DNA of 15,468 nucleotides from contig JAFGIA010000250.1 in NCBI GenBank assembly GCA_016929795.1, positions 1 to 15,468 on the forward strand, read 5' to 3'. Each line of letters opens with the position of its first letter. The first letter of the stretch is position 1. A program made the position numbers and the translations under genes. This document shows positions 1 through 6,779 of this stretch, piece after piece. The stretch comes from Anaerolineae bacterium. Lineage in GTDB: Bacteria; Chloroflexota; Anaerolineae; JAAYZQ01. The notes below the pieces were generated by a model. The model did no database searches, was not told the DNA's origin, and saw only the letters and a program-made list of their open reading frames with translations.

Positions 1-495
1 GGCTTTCGCTGGGGCGAGTCTGACTCGCTGCGCGCCCTGGCCGATGCTTGCCGCCACCTGGGAGAATTCGCCGAGGCAGAGCGCCTGTATGAGGAGAGCC
101 TGCTTTTGAAGCGCGAGATCGGCCATCAGCGGGGCGTGGCGCTGACCCTCATCAGTCTGGGCGACCTGGCGCAGCGCAAGGGGGACCATGTCCGGGCGCG
201 CGCGCACTATCGCGAGGCGTTGCAGGTAGCGATCGAGATCCAGTCGCCGCCAGTCATTCTGACCAGCCTGCTGGGGTGGGGCGAGGTGCTGGCTCAGGTG
301 GGGCAGCAGGAAAAGGCGGCGGCACTGTTGACTTTTATCCTCGGTCACCCTGCCGCCGAGCAGCAGCTCCAGGATCAGGTGTGCGGTACCCTGGCCGAGC
401 TCAAGGCGGCGCTTTCGCCCGAGCTGGCGGACGCGGCCGAGGCCCGGGGGCGAGCCTGGACGTTGGACGAGGCCATGGCCTCTCTTCAGGAGTAA
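1..495 (+). CDS. TPR-repeat protein, C-terminal part (5' end outside window)
   Basis: Frame 1 is open from the first base to a TAA at 493-495, so this is the last 164 residues of a longer protein. The sequence is a run of helical hairpins with TPR character, for example the segments around 'EAERLYEESLLLKREIG' and 'RARAHYREALQVAIE', followed by a short acidic tail. Such C-termini are typical of large AAA/NB-ARC ATPase regulators and BTAD-type activators in Chloroflexota, which resemble the big regulator at the other end of this window, but the diagnostic N-terminal domains are outside, so the exact family cannot be given. A TTG at 106 is only an internal codon. An AGGAG just before the stop serves the serpin gene 3 nt downstream, suggesting co-transcription and translational coupling. 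Confidence 0.75.
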   Translation, partial: GFRWGESDSLRALADACRHLGEFAEAERLYEESLLLKREIGHQRGVALTLISLGDLAQRKGDHVRARAHYREALQVAIEIQSPPVILTSLLGWGEVLAQVGQQEKAAALLTFILGHPAAEQQLQDQVCGTLAELKAALSPELADAAEARGRAWTLDEAMASLQE

Positions 496-498
496 ACG

Positions 499-1659
499 AT
501 GAACCCATTGGAGCAAGTGGTCCAAGAAAAGCAAGATGTCAACCTATCGGCTCTCGTGCACGGGAATACCGACTTTGCCCTGGCACTCTACCAGAAGCTG
601 AGGGGGGTGGAGGGGAATCTCTTTTTCTCCCCCTATAGCATCTCTACCGCGCTGGCAATGACCTATGCCGGCGCGCGCGGCAGCACAGGGGCCCAGATGG
701 CACAGGTTCTACACTTTGGGCTGGATCAGGAGCCGCTTCACGCGGCCTTTGCCACCCTGGAAGCCAGGCTGGCAGAGGTCGGGCGCCAGGGACAGGTCCA
801 GCTCAAGGTGGCCAACGCGCTGTGGCCGTACACGGGGTATACCCTGCTGGCACCGTTCGTCGGGCTGGTGCTGCGCTACTATGGCGTGGAGATTACGGCC
901 GTGGATTATTATGATCCGGAGGCGGCGCGGCTCAAGATCAACGCCTGGGCCGAGGAAAAGACTGAGCGCAAGATCCGGGAGCTGATCCCACCCGGCATCA
1001 TCGACGAGCTAACGCGCCTGGTGTTGACCAACGCGATCTATTTCAAGGGGAGCTGGGCCAGCCAATTTGACCCGGCCCTGACGCGCGATGCCCCCTTTTC
1101 GGTGACGTCCGAGCGCCAGGTCCAGGTGTCGATGATGACCAAGAAAGCCGAGTTCGGGTATCGAGAGGTTGATGGCTTGCAGGTGCTCGAGCTGCCCTAT
1201 GCCGGGGATGATCTGTCGATGGTCGTGCTCTTGCCGGGTGAGATCGACGGGCTGGCGGATGTCGAGGCGCGCCTGACGCAAGAGAACCTGGAACGGTGGA
1301 CAAGGGATCTATGGGCTGTTGAGGTCCAGGCGTGGCTGCCCAGGTTCGAGATCACCTGTCCTATCGAGTTGAGCGAGGCGCTGCATTCGATGGGCATGGT
1401 CGATGCGTTTGACGCAGATGATTTTGCCGGGATGGTGGGCGCAGACTCGCTGCACATTCAGGCGGTGCTGCACAAGGCATTCGTGGCTGTGAACGAGGAG
1501 GGCACCGAAGCGGCCGCGGCTACCGCGGTGGTGATGGGGTTGAGGTGTGTGCCGCCGCCGCCCCCTCTCTTTCGCGCCGATCATCCTTTTCTCTTCCTGA
1601 TCCGTGAGAAGCGCACGGGCAGTATTCTGTTTCTGGGGCGGGTGATCAAGCCGGTGTAG
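499..1659 (+). CDS. Serpin-family serine protease inhibitor
   Basis: This 386-aa protein has full serpin length and the family landmarks in order: 'NLFFSPYSISTALAM' near residues 40-54, 'TNAIYFKGSW' at 177-186, the hinge 'EEGTEAAAAT' at 333-342, and the C-terminal 'DHPFLFLIRE' and 'GSILFLGRV'. Serpins trap serine or cysteine proteases by a large conformational change after cleavage of the reactive loop. The Ala-rich hinge without Pro or charged residues is what inhibitory members have. Counting P17 as Glu333, as in alpha-1-antitrypsin, places P1 at Arg349 and P1' at Cys350, predicting a trypsin-like target. The loop after P1 holds five prolines and is about three residues longer than in antitrypsin, so P1 could be off by a residue or so. 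No signal peptide is visible, so the protein is probably cytoplasmic or leaves by an unknown route. ATG at 499 follows an AGGAG 6 nt upstream. Confidence 0.95.
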   Translation: MNPLEQVVQEKQDVNLSALVHGNTDFALALYQKLRGVEGNLFFSPYSISTALAMTYAGARGSTGAQMAQVLHFGLDQEPLHAAFATLEARLAEVGRQGQVQLKVANALWPYTGYTLLAPFVGLVLRYYGVEITAVDYYDPEAARLKINAWAEEKTERKIRELIPPGIIDELTRLVLTNAIYFKGSWASQFDPALTRDAPFSVTSERQVQVSMMTKKAEFGYREVDGLQVLELPYAGDDLSMVVLLPGEIDGLADVEARLTQENLERWTRDLWAVEVQAWLPRFEITCPIELSEALHSMGMVDAFDADDFAGMVGADSLHIQAVLHKAFVAVNEEGTEAAAATAVVMGLRCVPPPPPLFRADHPFLFLIREKRTGSILFLGRVIKPV

Positions 1660-1676
1660 GGCGCGGCATAACCCAG

Positions 1677-2345
1677 GTGCGTTGCACCTCCTCGAACCTG
1701 ATCCTGGCCCTGGGTTTGATCGCCGGGGTGATCGTCGCCGGCGGCGCGTTCTGCGGCTGGGTGTGCCCCTTTGGCGCGCTGCAAGACCTGCTCAACTGGG
1801 TGCGAACAAGGCTGCGGCGGCCGGAAGTCGTGCTGCCTGCCCGGCTGGACCGCGTGCTGACGTATGGGCGGTACGTGGTGCTTGCCGGCATCCTGTATGC
1901 GACGATCGCGACGGTCAAGCTTTGGTTCGCCGACTATGACCCCTACCGCACCATCTTTGGTCTCGGCTGGCTGTTCGAGTTCAACCTGGCCGAGCAGTGG
2001 CCGGCGTACGCCGTCGCGCTGGGCATCGTCGCCGGGTCACTGTTCGCCAACCGCTTCTGGTGCCGCTACCTCTGCCCGCTGGGCGGCATCATTAGCATCC
2101 TGGGTAACTTGAGCTTGTTGCGTATCCGACGTACAGAGACGGATTGCCAGGGGTGCGCGGTGTGCAATGCGCCGTGCCCGGTGCGGATCGATGTGGCCCA
2201 CGCCAGCCCGGCCGTTTCAGCCGACTGTATCGGCTGCCTGGCGTGCCTCGACGCCTGCCCGCGTTCCGGCGCACTCGACGTGACCCTCGGCCTCAGCCTG
2301 CCCACTTTCCACAAACCCAAGAAAGGCAAAGAGGTGATCGCATGA
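1677..2345 (+). CDS. Polyferredoxin-like membrane 4Fe-4S protein (NapH/NosR-C type), probably N-terminally truncated
   Basis: The 222-aa reading frame has two CxxxCP motifs of the NapH/NosR/CcoG superfamily (Cys26/Cys30 and Cys129/Cys133), three hydrophobic segments (about residues 7-25, 66-84 and 107-125), and two 4Fe-4S ferredoxin motifs (Cys157/160/163/167 and Cys184/187/190/194). Family members pass electrons across or along the cytoplasmic membrane to a partner oxidoreductase. The reading starts at a GTG with no recognisable ribosome binding site only 17 nt after the serpin stop, and lacks the first transmembrane segment and its 'CPxGxxE' loop that I expect ahead of 'SSNLILALG' in related proteins. 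The frame stays open back to about 1608, inside the serpin gene, with no better start. I infer loss of roughly 60-80 codons. It overlaps the next gene by ATGA, so the pair is translationally coupled. Confidence 0.8.
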   Translation: MRCTSSNLILALGLIAGVIVAGGAFCGWVCPFGALQDLLNWVRTRLRRPEVVLPARLDRVLTYGRYVVLAGILYATIATVKLWFADYDPYRTIFGLGWLFEFNLAEQWPAYAVALGIVAGSLFANRFWCRYLCPLGGIISILGNLSLLRIRRTETDCQGCAVCNAPCPVRIDVAHASPAVSADCIGCLACLDACPRSGALDVTLGLSLPTFHKPKKGKEVIA

Positions 2346-3073
2346 AACCGATCCGCGTGAACAAGTTCTTGATGCCTGCGCTGGTCGTCGTCGCCTTGTT
2401 GGGCAGTGTGTGGATGGCCAAGGCTGCCGGGTTGTGGCAGACAAGCGGGCGCGGCGACGTCCTGCTGGACGCGGAGGGCAACCCCGATCCCGCTGGCATC
2501 AAGGGGTGGATGACGCTGAGGGAGGTGTCGGAGAATTACCAGGTGCCGCTCGACGCGCTCTATGTGATGCTCGGTGCAGGCGAGAGTGTGGCCCCCGAGA
2601 CGGCGCTGAAGGACCTGGAGAAGGTGGTCGAGGACATGGAAGTGTCCATCGTGCGCCAGGGGGTCACGGTTTACCTGGACGGCAGTTGGACGCCGGAGAT
2701 GGGGCGGTTTGGCGCCGCGGCGAGCGGAGCGACGGAAGGGGATCTGGTCGCGCCAGTAGAGCCAACGCCCGTGGCCGAGCCGCTGCCGGCGGAGGAGCAC
2801 GCGCCCGTGGGGCAAGGCCAGGGTGACGGCACAGGAGAGGGTTTTGTGCTGCCGCAGGATGGGAGCCGCGTGCCAGGGGCCGATATCAAGGGGCGGATGA
2901 CGCTGCAAGAGGTGGTGGCGTATTGCCAGGTGCCCCTTGACTATCTGGTTGCCGAGCTGGGGCTGCCGGAGGATGTGGACGTGCGCCTGGCGATGCGCGA
3001 CCTGGCGAGCCAGATGGGGGTCGAGGTGCAGGCCGTCAGGGATGCGGTGACGCGTTACCAGGAGGAGCATTAG
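2342..3073 (+). CDS. Membrane-anchored protein with two copies of a small helical domain
   Basis: The ATG at 2342 overlaps the stop of the 4Fe-4S gene (ATGA) and gives 243 aa. Residues about 9-27 form one hydrophobic segment after a basic start (KPIRVNK), so the rest is predicted to lie outside the membrane. Two related blocks follow: residues about 52-112 start 'IKGWMTLREV' and contain 'YQVPLDALYVMLG', and residues about 181-241 start 'IKGRMTLQEV' and contain 'CQVPLDYLVAELG'. Each block ends in a second helix pair ('LKDLEKVVEDMEV' and 'MRDLASQMGVEV'). The linker at 125-180 is rich in Pro, Glu, Gly and Ala. I recall similar domains next to 4Fe-4S membrane proteins but know no assigned function. 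The coupling suggests it is a partner or assembly factor of that protein. A longer frame exists upstream but overlaps the 4Fe-4S gene and is not used. Confidence 0.8.
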   Translation: MKPIRVNKFLMPALVVVALLGSVWMAKAAGLWQTSGRGDVLLDAEGNPDPAGIKGWMTLREVSENYQVPLDALYVMLGAGESVAPETALKDLEKVVEDMEVSIVRQGVTVYLDGSWTPEMGRFGAAASGATEGDLVAPVEPTPVAEPLPAEEHAPVGQGQGDGTGEGFVLPQDGSRVPGADIKGRMTLQEVVAYCQVPLDYLVAELGLPEDVDVRLAMRDLASQMGVEVQAVRDAVTRYQEEH

Positions 3074-3086
3074 GGGCCCGGGCCCC
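3073..3086. repeat. 14-bp perfect GC palindrome at a stop codon
   Basis: GGGGCCCGGGCCCC begins on the last base of the TAG of the tandem-domain gene. No T-run follows, so a standard intrinsic terminator is not supported. It may act as an RNA hairpin protecting or ending the upstream transcript. Confidence 0.4.
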
Positions 3087-3137
3087 CTGCGCCATCCAAT
3101 CTCCCCTGGCCCTGAATGCCAGAAGCCGAATTGCTTT

Positions 3138-3843
3138 TTGGGGCATGATCAGGTCTGCGCCCGCCTGACTACCTCGGTCGCGCCCGTCCTGTCCGGCTCC
3201 GTCCAGCTCAGCCCGCCCCCCGATTGCGCCTCGAACACCCTCTACAGCCTGGGTTCGAGCGTTATGCTCACCGCGGTGCCCGCTACCGCCCGCCTTTTTT
3301 CCCACTGGAGCGGCGCCCTCGTCGGCTCGGCCAACCCCGTCACCCTGACCGTGAACGCCGACCAGGCCGTCACCGCCAACTTTATCCTCTGCTACCGGCT
3401 CACCGTGTTGGCTAGCCCTGCCTACGGCGGCTCGGTGGGCGTCTCGCCCGCTTCCAACTGCGGCGACTACTATATCGCCGGCACCGAGGTCCAGTTCTCC
3501 GCCGCTCCGGCCTACAATTACGTCTTTACCGGCTGGAGCGACGGCCTCACCGGCACGGCCAACCCGACGACGGTTGTCATGAACCAAAACACGATCGTCA
3601 GGGGCAACCTTGCCGTAACGCCCGCCTGCTACCACGTCAACCCCACGATCTATCCAAGCTATGGCGGCCGGGTCACCAGGACCCCGGCCAACTGCGATGG
3701 CAGCTACACCCCCGGCACTGTGGTGCAGCTCACGGCCACCCCTGCCTATGGCTACGCCTTTGACTCCTGGAGCGAATACTTCAATGGCACTGTCGATCAC
3801 GTCCCTGTCCCACATCTACCTGCCGCTGGTCCTCCATCACTAG
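3138..3843 (+). pseudogene. Remnant of a surface protein with three InlB-B-like repeats, frameshifted
   Basis: Frame 0 encodes three repeats of about 78 residues, beginning at Cys codons near 3156, 3390 and 3627. Each shows the divergent InlB B-repeat pattern: a GG(S/R)V turn or its variant, then Gly/Thr-Val-Leu-Thr-Ala-hydrophobic-Pro, then 'F..W(S)', Gly-Thr/Ser-Ala-Asn-Pro and a closing Val-Thr-Ala-Asn-Phe-like strand. These are extracellular beta domains of large surface or adhesive proteins. There is no signal peptide, no ribosome binding site and no credible start (only a TTG), so the 5' part is missing. The third repeat breaks near 3785. Frame 0 then runs on as unrelated sequence, while the +1 frame gives a tail ending 'HIYLPLVLHH' and a TAG at 3841-3843, a hydrophobic ending I recognise from secreted Chloroflexota proteins. 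This points to a small insertion or deletion. A sequencing error at this spot would not explain the missing 5' end. Confidence 0.65.
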
Positions 3844-3872
3844 ACTTCCCCCCTTCGCGCCATCCGCTGAAC

Positions 3873-3901
3873 TTGACAAAAGGGGTGGACCGTAATATCT
3901 T
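3873..3901 (+). promoter_or_regulatory. Predicted sigma70-type promoter for the HEAT-GNAT-DUF3795 operon
   Basis: A consensus TTGACA at 3873-3878 is followed after 17 nt by TATCTT at 3896-3901. Transcription would start near 3908, about 40 nt ahead of the HEAT gene ATG. An alternative TAATAT at 3893 gives a spacer of only 14 nt and is less likely. Confidence 0.5.
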
Positions 3902-3948
3902 CTGGGTAGATACGGCTGGTTGGACAGCCATTGCCAGGCAGGCCTGCT

Positions 3949-4686
3949 ATGACCAAAGCCGATGACTATCGCACCCAACTGCGCGCCCTCGACGATTGGG
4001 ACGCGTACCTGCTTCAGGAATCGGGGCTGCCGGGGCCGCGGGGCAACATCGAGCTGGCCCAGGTAGTCGCCGACGAGGGCGATCGCCCGCTCTTCGATCG
4101 CTACCTGGCCTTCACCGCCGACTGGGCGCCGGTGAACTCACCCTACGAGTTCCTGGCCTTCTGCGGCGTCGTCGGCCTGGGGCGCCTCGTCGCCGAGGGC
4201 GATCTCAGCCTCTTCCCCCTCTTGCGCCGCGCTGCCTCTGATCCCCGCTGGCGCCTGCGCGAGGCGGTCGCCATGGCCCTCCAGCGGCTGGGGGACGCCG
4301 ACATGGAGGCCTTGCTGGCCGAGATGCGCGACTGGAGCCAGGGCATGCCGCTGGAGCAACGAGCGGCCGCGGCCGCACTGTGCGAGCCCCGCCTGCTGCG
4401 CCAGGCCGCGCACGCCCGGGAGGTGCTGCACATCCTGGACCGGATCACGGCCTCGCTGGCGCAGAGTGCCGACCGCCGCAGCCCGGCGTTCTTGACCCTG
4501 CGCCAGGGGTTGGGCTACTGCTGGAGTGTGGCCGTCGTCGCCCTGCCCGCCGAGGGCCAGGCGCTGATGGAAAAGTGGCTGGTCGTGCCCGACCGGGACG
4601 TGCAGTGGATCATGAGGCAGAATCTGAAAAAGGCGCGCCTGGCGCGGCTGGACGCCGGCTGGGTGCAAGACTGGCTGGGCAGATAG
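3949..4686 (+). CDS. HEAT-repeat protein
   Basis: ATG at 3949 gives 245 aa; an in-frame TTG at 3931 would add six residues but lacks support. The protein is almost entirely helical with HEAT-like pairs, most clearly 'DPRWRLREAVAMALQRLGD' around residues 98-116 and 'PDRDVQWIMRQNLKKARL' near 217-234. The latter form resembles the repeats of AlkD-like DNA-binding HEAT proteins, but I see no evidence for glycosylase activity and do not claim it. The conserved opening 'YRTQLRALDDWDAYLLQESGLPGPRGN' matches a family of uncharacterised HEAT proteins I recall from Actinobacteria and Chloroflexota. The stop lies 13 nt before the GNAT-TPR gene, so the two are probably co-transcribed. Function is unknown; a scaffold or DNA/protein-binding role is an inference from the fold. 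Confidence 0.85.
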   Translation: MTKADDYRTQLRALDDWDAYLLQESGLPGPRGNIELAQVVADEGDRPLFDRYLAFTADWAPVNSPYEFLAFCGVVGLGRLVAEGDLSLFPLLRRAASDPRWRLREAVAMALQRLGDADMEALLAEMRDWSQGMPLEQRAAAAALCEPRLLRQAAHAREVLHILDRITASLAQSADRRSPAFLTLRQGLGYCWSVAVVALPAEGQALMEKWLVVPDRDVQWIMRQNLKKARLARLDAGWVQDWLGR

Positions 4687-4699
4687 GAAAGGAGATTCG

Positions 4700-5839
4700 A
4701 TGCTGCACGAACTGACCCCCACCGAGTTTGGCCGGGCCCGGTCCCTGTTTGAGGGATTCGACTACAGCCTGTCCATCCGCGCTGCCATGGAAGGCAACAG
4801 CCCGGGCCGGATCTTTGTCGACGACGTGGACCGGCCCCGCACCGCCCTGGCGCTGACCGTGGAAGGCTATCTCCTCGCCGGGGAGGACGGCAACCCGGAG
4901 ACGAACGACGCCCTCCGCCGCCTGCTCAAAGAGCGGATCTTTGCGGGCGAGGTGTTTGTCAACGGCGCCGAATCGATGTCCCTGGCGGTCCACCCCGCGA
5001 CGTGGGAAGCCAGGCTGCCGGACCTGATCCCCACCCACGCAGCGGTAAAGCTCGAGCGCTATCACTATTTATGTCGCGCGCTCACGCTCGATTGGCGCCC
5101 GAATCTCCCCGAAGGGTACACCGTCCGCCGCATCGATCGCGCCCTGCTGCACGATCCGCACGTCGTCTTTCCTGAAGAGGTGCGCGAATGGATGGACATC
5201 GAGCAGATGTGGTGGACGGAGGACAACTTCCTGGCCAGGGGTGTCAGCTTTGTGGTCCTGCACGGGCAGGAGGTCGTGACCTGGTGCGTGCCCGACTGCG
5301 TGGTCGGCGCCCGGATCGACGTGGGCATCGTCACCCATCCTGCCCACCAGCGCCGAGGGCTGGCGGCGGTCGCCGTGGCCGCGACCGTGGAGCATTGCCT
5401 GGCCCACGGCTTCCGCGCCGTCGGCTGGCACTGCAATGCCTTCAACGTCGGCTCGTGGAAGACGGCCGAGAAGGTCGGTTTCGAGCGAAACTGCGAGTAC
5501 GCCTATTACTACTACATGTACGACCCGATCGATCACCTGGCCGAGCTGGGCTGGGATTACTACCAGCGGGGAGAGTACGCCCGGACGGCACACTATTACG
5601 ACCAGGTCTTTGCCCTGCGCGAGGAGAACCCGGACTATTACTACCACATCGCGGCCTTGGCCTGGGCTCGCTTGCAGGACCGGGGGAAGGCGCTCGGGTA
5701 CTTGCAGGCCGCGGCCGACCACGGCTGGCGGCACGCGGCCTGGACCAGAGGGCAAGAGGAGTTACGCATCCTGCACGGGACGCCCGAGTGGGAGGCGATT
5801 CTGGCACGGATGGAGGCCGCTTCGGGGAGTGAGCCATGA
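4700..5839 (+). CDS. GNAT N-acetyltransferase with C-terminal TPR-like extension
   Basis: This 379-aa protein starts at an ATG with an AAAGGAG 5 nt upstream. Residues about 1-130 form the N-terminal half seen in the larger two-part GNAT acetyltransferases; residues about 138-275 form the catalytic GNAT fold. The acetyl-CoA pyrophosphate-binding motif is 'QRRGLA' at 217-222, followed by the helix 'AVAVAATVEHCLAHG', and 'NAFNVGSWKTAEKVGF' supplies the strand and helix that close the site. Residues about 283-345 look like a TPR pair ('YYQRGEYARTAHYYDQVFAL'), an unusual addition that may bind a partner. The substrate cannot be read from sequence. Its stop overlaps the start of the damaged second GNAT gene (ATGA). 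Confidence 0.9.
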   Translation: MLHELTPTEFGRARSLFEGFDYSLSIRAAMEGNSPGRIFVDDVDRPRTALALTVEGYLLAGEDGNPETNDALRRLLKERIFAGEVFVNGAESMSLAVHPATWEARLPDLIPTHAAVKLERYHYLCRALTLDWRPNLPEGYTVRRIDRALLHDPHVVFPEEVREWMDIEQMWWTEDNFLARGVSFVVLHGQEVVTWCVPDCVVGARIDVGIVTHPAHQRRGLAAVAVAATVEHCLAHGFRAVGWHCNAFNVGSWKTAEKVGFERNCEYAYYYYMYDPIDHLAELGWDYYQRGEYARTAHYYDQVFALREENPDYYYHIAALAWARLQDRGKALGYLQAAADHGWRHAAWTRGQEELRILHGTPEWEAILARMEAASGSEP

Positions 5840-6326
5840 CGCTGCCCGTGGAGATCCGGGCCGCGCCGACAGGCAGAATCTCGTTGCTCTGTTTCAAGAC
5901 TGCGCCCGCGATCGGGTGCTGATCGACAGCGTCCTCGAAGGGCACTTTGGTCGAGCCCACGCCGACTCGGCCACCAGCCCGACGGTGGCGCGTAGCGAGT
6001 ATTTCTTCGAGAGCTTTGCCTCTATCGACGATTTCCTGAAGCGTGGGATCGGCTATTGCATCGTTCGCCAGAACAGGATCGTGAGTGCGGCCACGTCGAT
6101 GGCCGCCAGCCGCCAGGCGCTCGACATCGAGATCGAGACGGCGGCCGGCTATCGCCGAGAGGGCCTGGCGACCGTGGTCGGGGCGCAACTGGTCGCCCAC
6201 TGTCTGGAGCGGGGCATCGAGCCGCGCTGGCTGGCGGCCAATGCCGCCTCGGAGCGACTGGCGCTCCGATTGGGATACATCCAGGGTGACAGCTACGAGA
6301 CCCTGTCCATCGAAGGCGGAGGGTGA
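5836..6326 (+). pseudogene. Second GNAT acetyltransferase, frameshifted and internally deleted
   Basis: An ATG at 5836 overlaps the previous stop (ATGA) and reads 'MTLPVEIRAA' before ending at a TGA near 5920. Good GNAT sequence resumes in frame 0 from about 5865 ('ADRQNLVALFQDCARDRVLID'), so one base appears to be missing near 5860-5868. Downstream, 'SPTVAR' is joined directly to 'SEYFFESFASIDDFLKRG' near 5990-5996. In the intact neighbour GNAT the matching points (about residues 45-50 and 176) lie about 125 residues apart, against about 14 here, so roughly 110 codons are missing in frame. The rest is well kept: 'IEIETAAGYRREGLATVV', with the acetyl-CoA motif RREGLA, then 'NAASERLALRLGY'. 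A start at GTG 5916 could still yield a shortened protein. Most likely a decaying paralogue. Confidence 0.7.
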
Positions 6327-6327
6327 C

Positions 6328-6690
6328 ATGAAGAGCGCGATGATGGCTGCCTGCGGGCTGGACTGCGGGACGTGCGAGATCCGGCTGGCGCCGACGGACC
6401 CGGCCGCGGCCCGGGTCGTGGTCGACTGGTTCAGGCGCCAGGGCTGGCTGGCGGAGGGCGAGGGCATGGCCCAGGTCATCGAGCGCAAGATGTTCTGCAC
6501 CGGCTGCCTGGGCGATCGCGCCACCCATTGGTCGGCCGACTGCTGGATCCTGGCCTGCTGTGTCGACCGGCGGGGCCACCGCAACTGCACCCAGTGCGAG
6601 GAGTTTGCCTGCGATCGCCTGGTGGAGTGGGCCGCGCAGAACGAGAGCTACACGGCCGCCCTGGCACGGCTGCGGCAGCTGCAGGGCTGA
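6328..6690 (+). CDS. DUF3795 Cys-rich protein
   Basis: ATG at 6328 sits 1 nt after the GNAT2 stop, with GGAGGG 5 nt upstream. The 120-aa product contains 11 cysteines: Cys9/13/16 in 'ACGLDCGTCEI', Cys57/60 in 'FCTGC', then Cys72/77/78 and Cys87/90/95. This spacing and the opening 'ACGLDCGTC' match the DUF3795 family, small proteins thought to bind metal (zinc or an Fe-S cluster) but without assigned function. It is the last gene of the 3949-6690 operon. Its retention with good codon structure behind a broken GNAT gene suggests it is still expressed, either through the operon or by re-initiation. An upstream extension in the same frame overlaps GNAT2 and is not a plausible start. Confidence 0.88.
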   Translation: MKSAMMAACGLDCGTCEIRLAPTDPAAARVVVDWFRRQGWLAEGEGMAQVIERKMFCTGCLGDRATHWSADCWILACCVDRRGHRNCTQCEEFACDRLVEWAAQNESYTAALARLRQLQG

Positions 6691-6720
6691 GGGGAGCGGC
6701 ACAGAAGCCGATTGCGTTTC

Positions 6721-6749
6721 TTGCCCACTGGTCCAGTCCGTGATAAAAT
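6721..6749 (+). promoter_or_regulatory. Promoter-like sequence pointing antisense into rhaB
   Basis: TTGCCC at 6721-6726 and TAAAAT at 6744-6749 are separated by 17 nt. No plus-strand gene follows; the 3' end of rhaB lies on the opposite strand 31 nt on. It could be a relic of a lost gene or an antisense promoter, or chance. Confidence 0.3.
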
Positions 6750-6779
6750 GGGATCGGTGGGAAAAGTCGGAGTCAAGAT

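Noticed and set aside
2066..3070. A 334-codon minus-strand frame
   Set aside because: It is antisense to the 4Fe-4S and tandem-domain genes, has no recognisable domain or start signal, and its His/Arg/Pro-rich composition is typical of high-GC shadows.
3036..3815. A 259-codon minus-strand frame rich in Gly, Val and Asp
   Set aside because: It mirrors the InlB-like repeats on the other strand; its apparent periodicity derives from them.
3893..3898. TAATAT as the -10 box for the HEAT operon
   Set aside because: Only 14 nt from the TTGACA; the TATCTT three bases on gives a 17-nt spacer.
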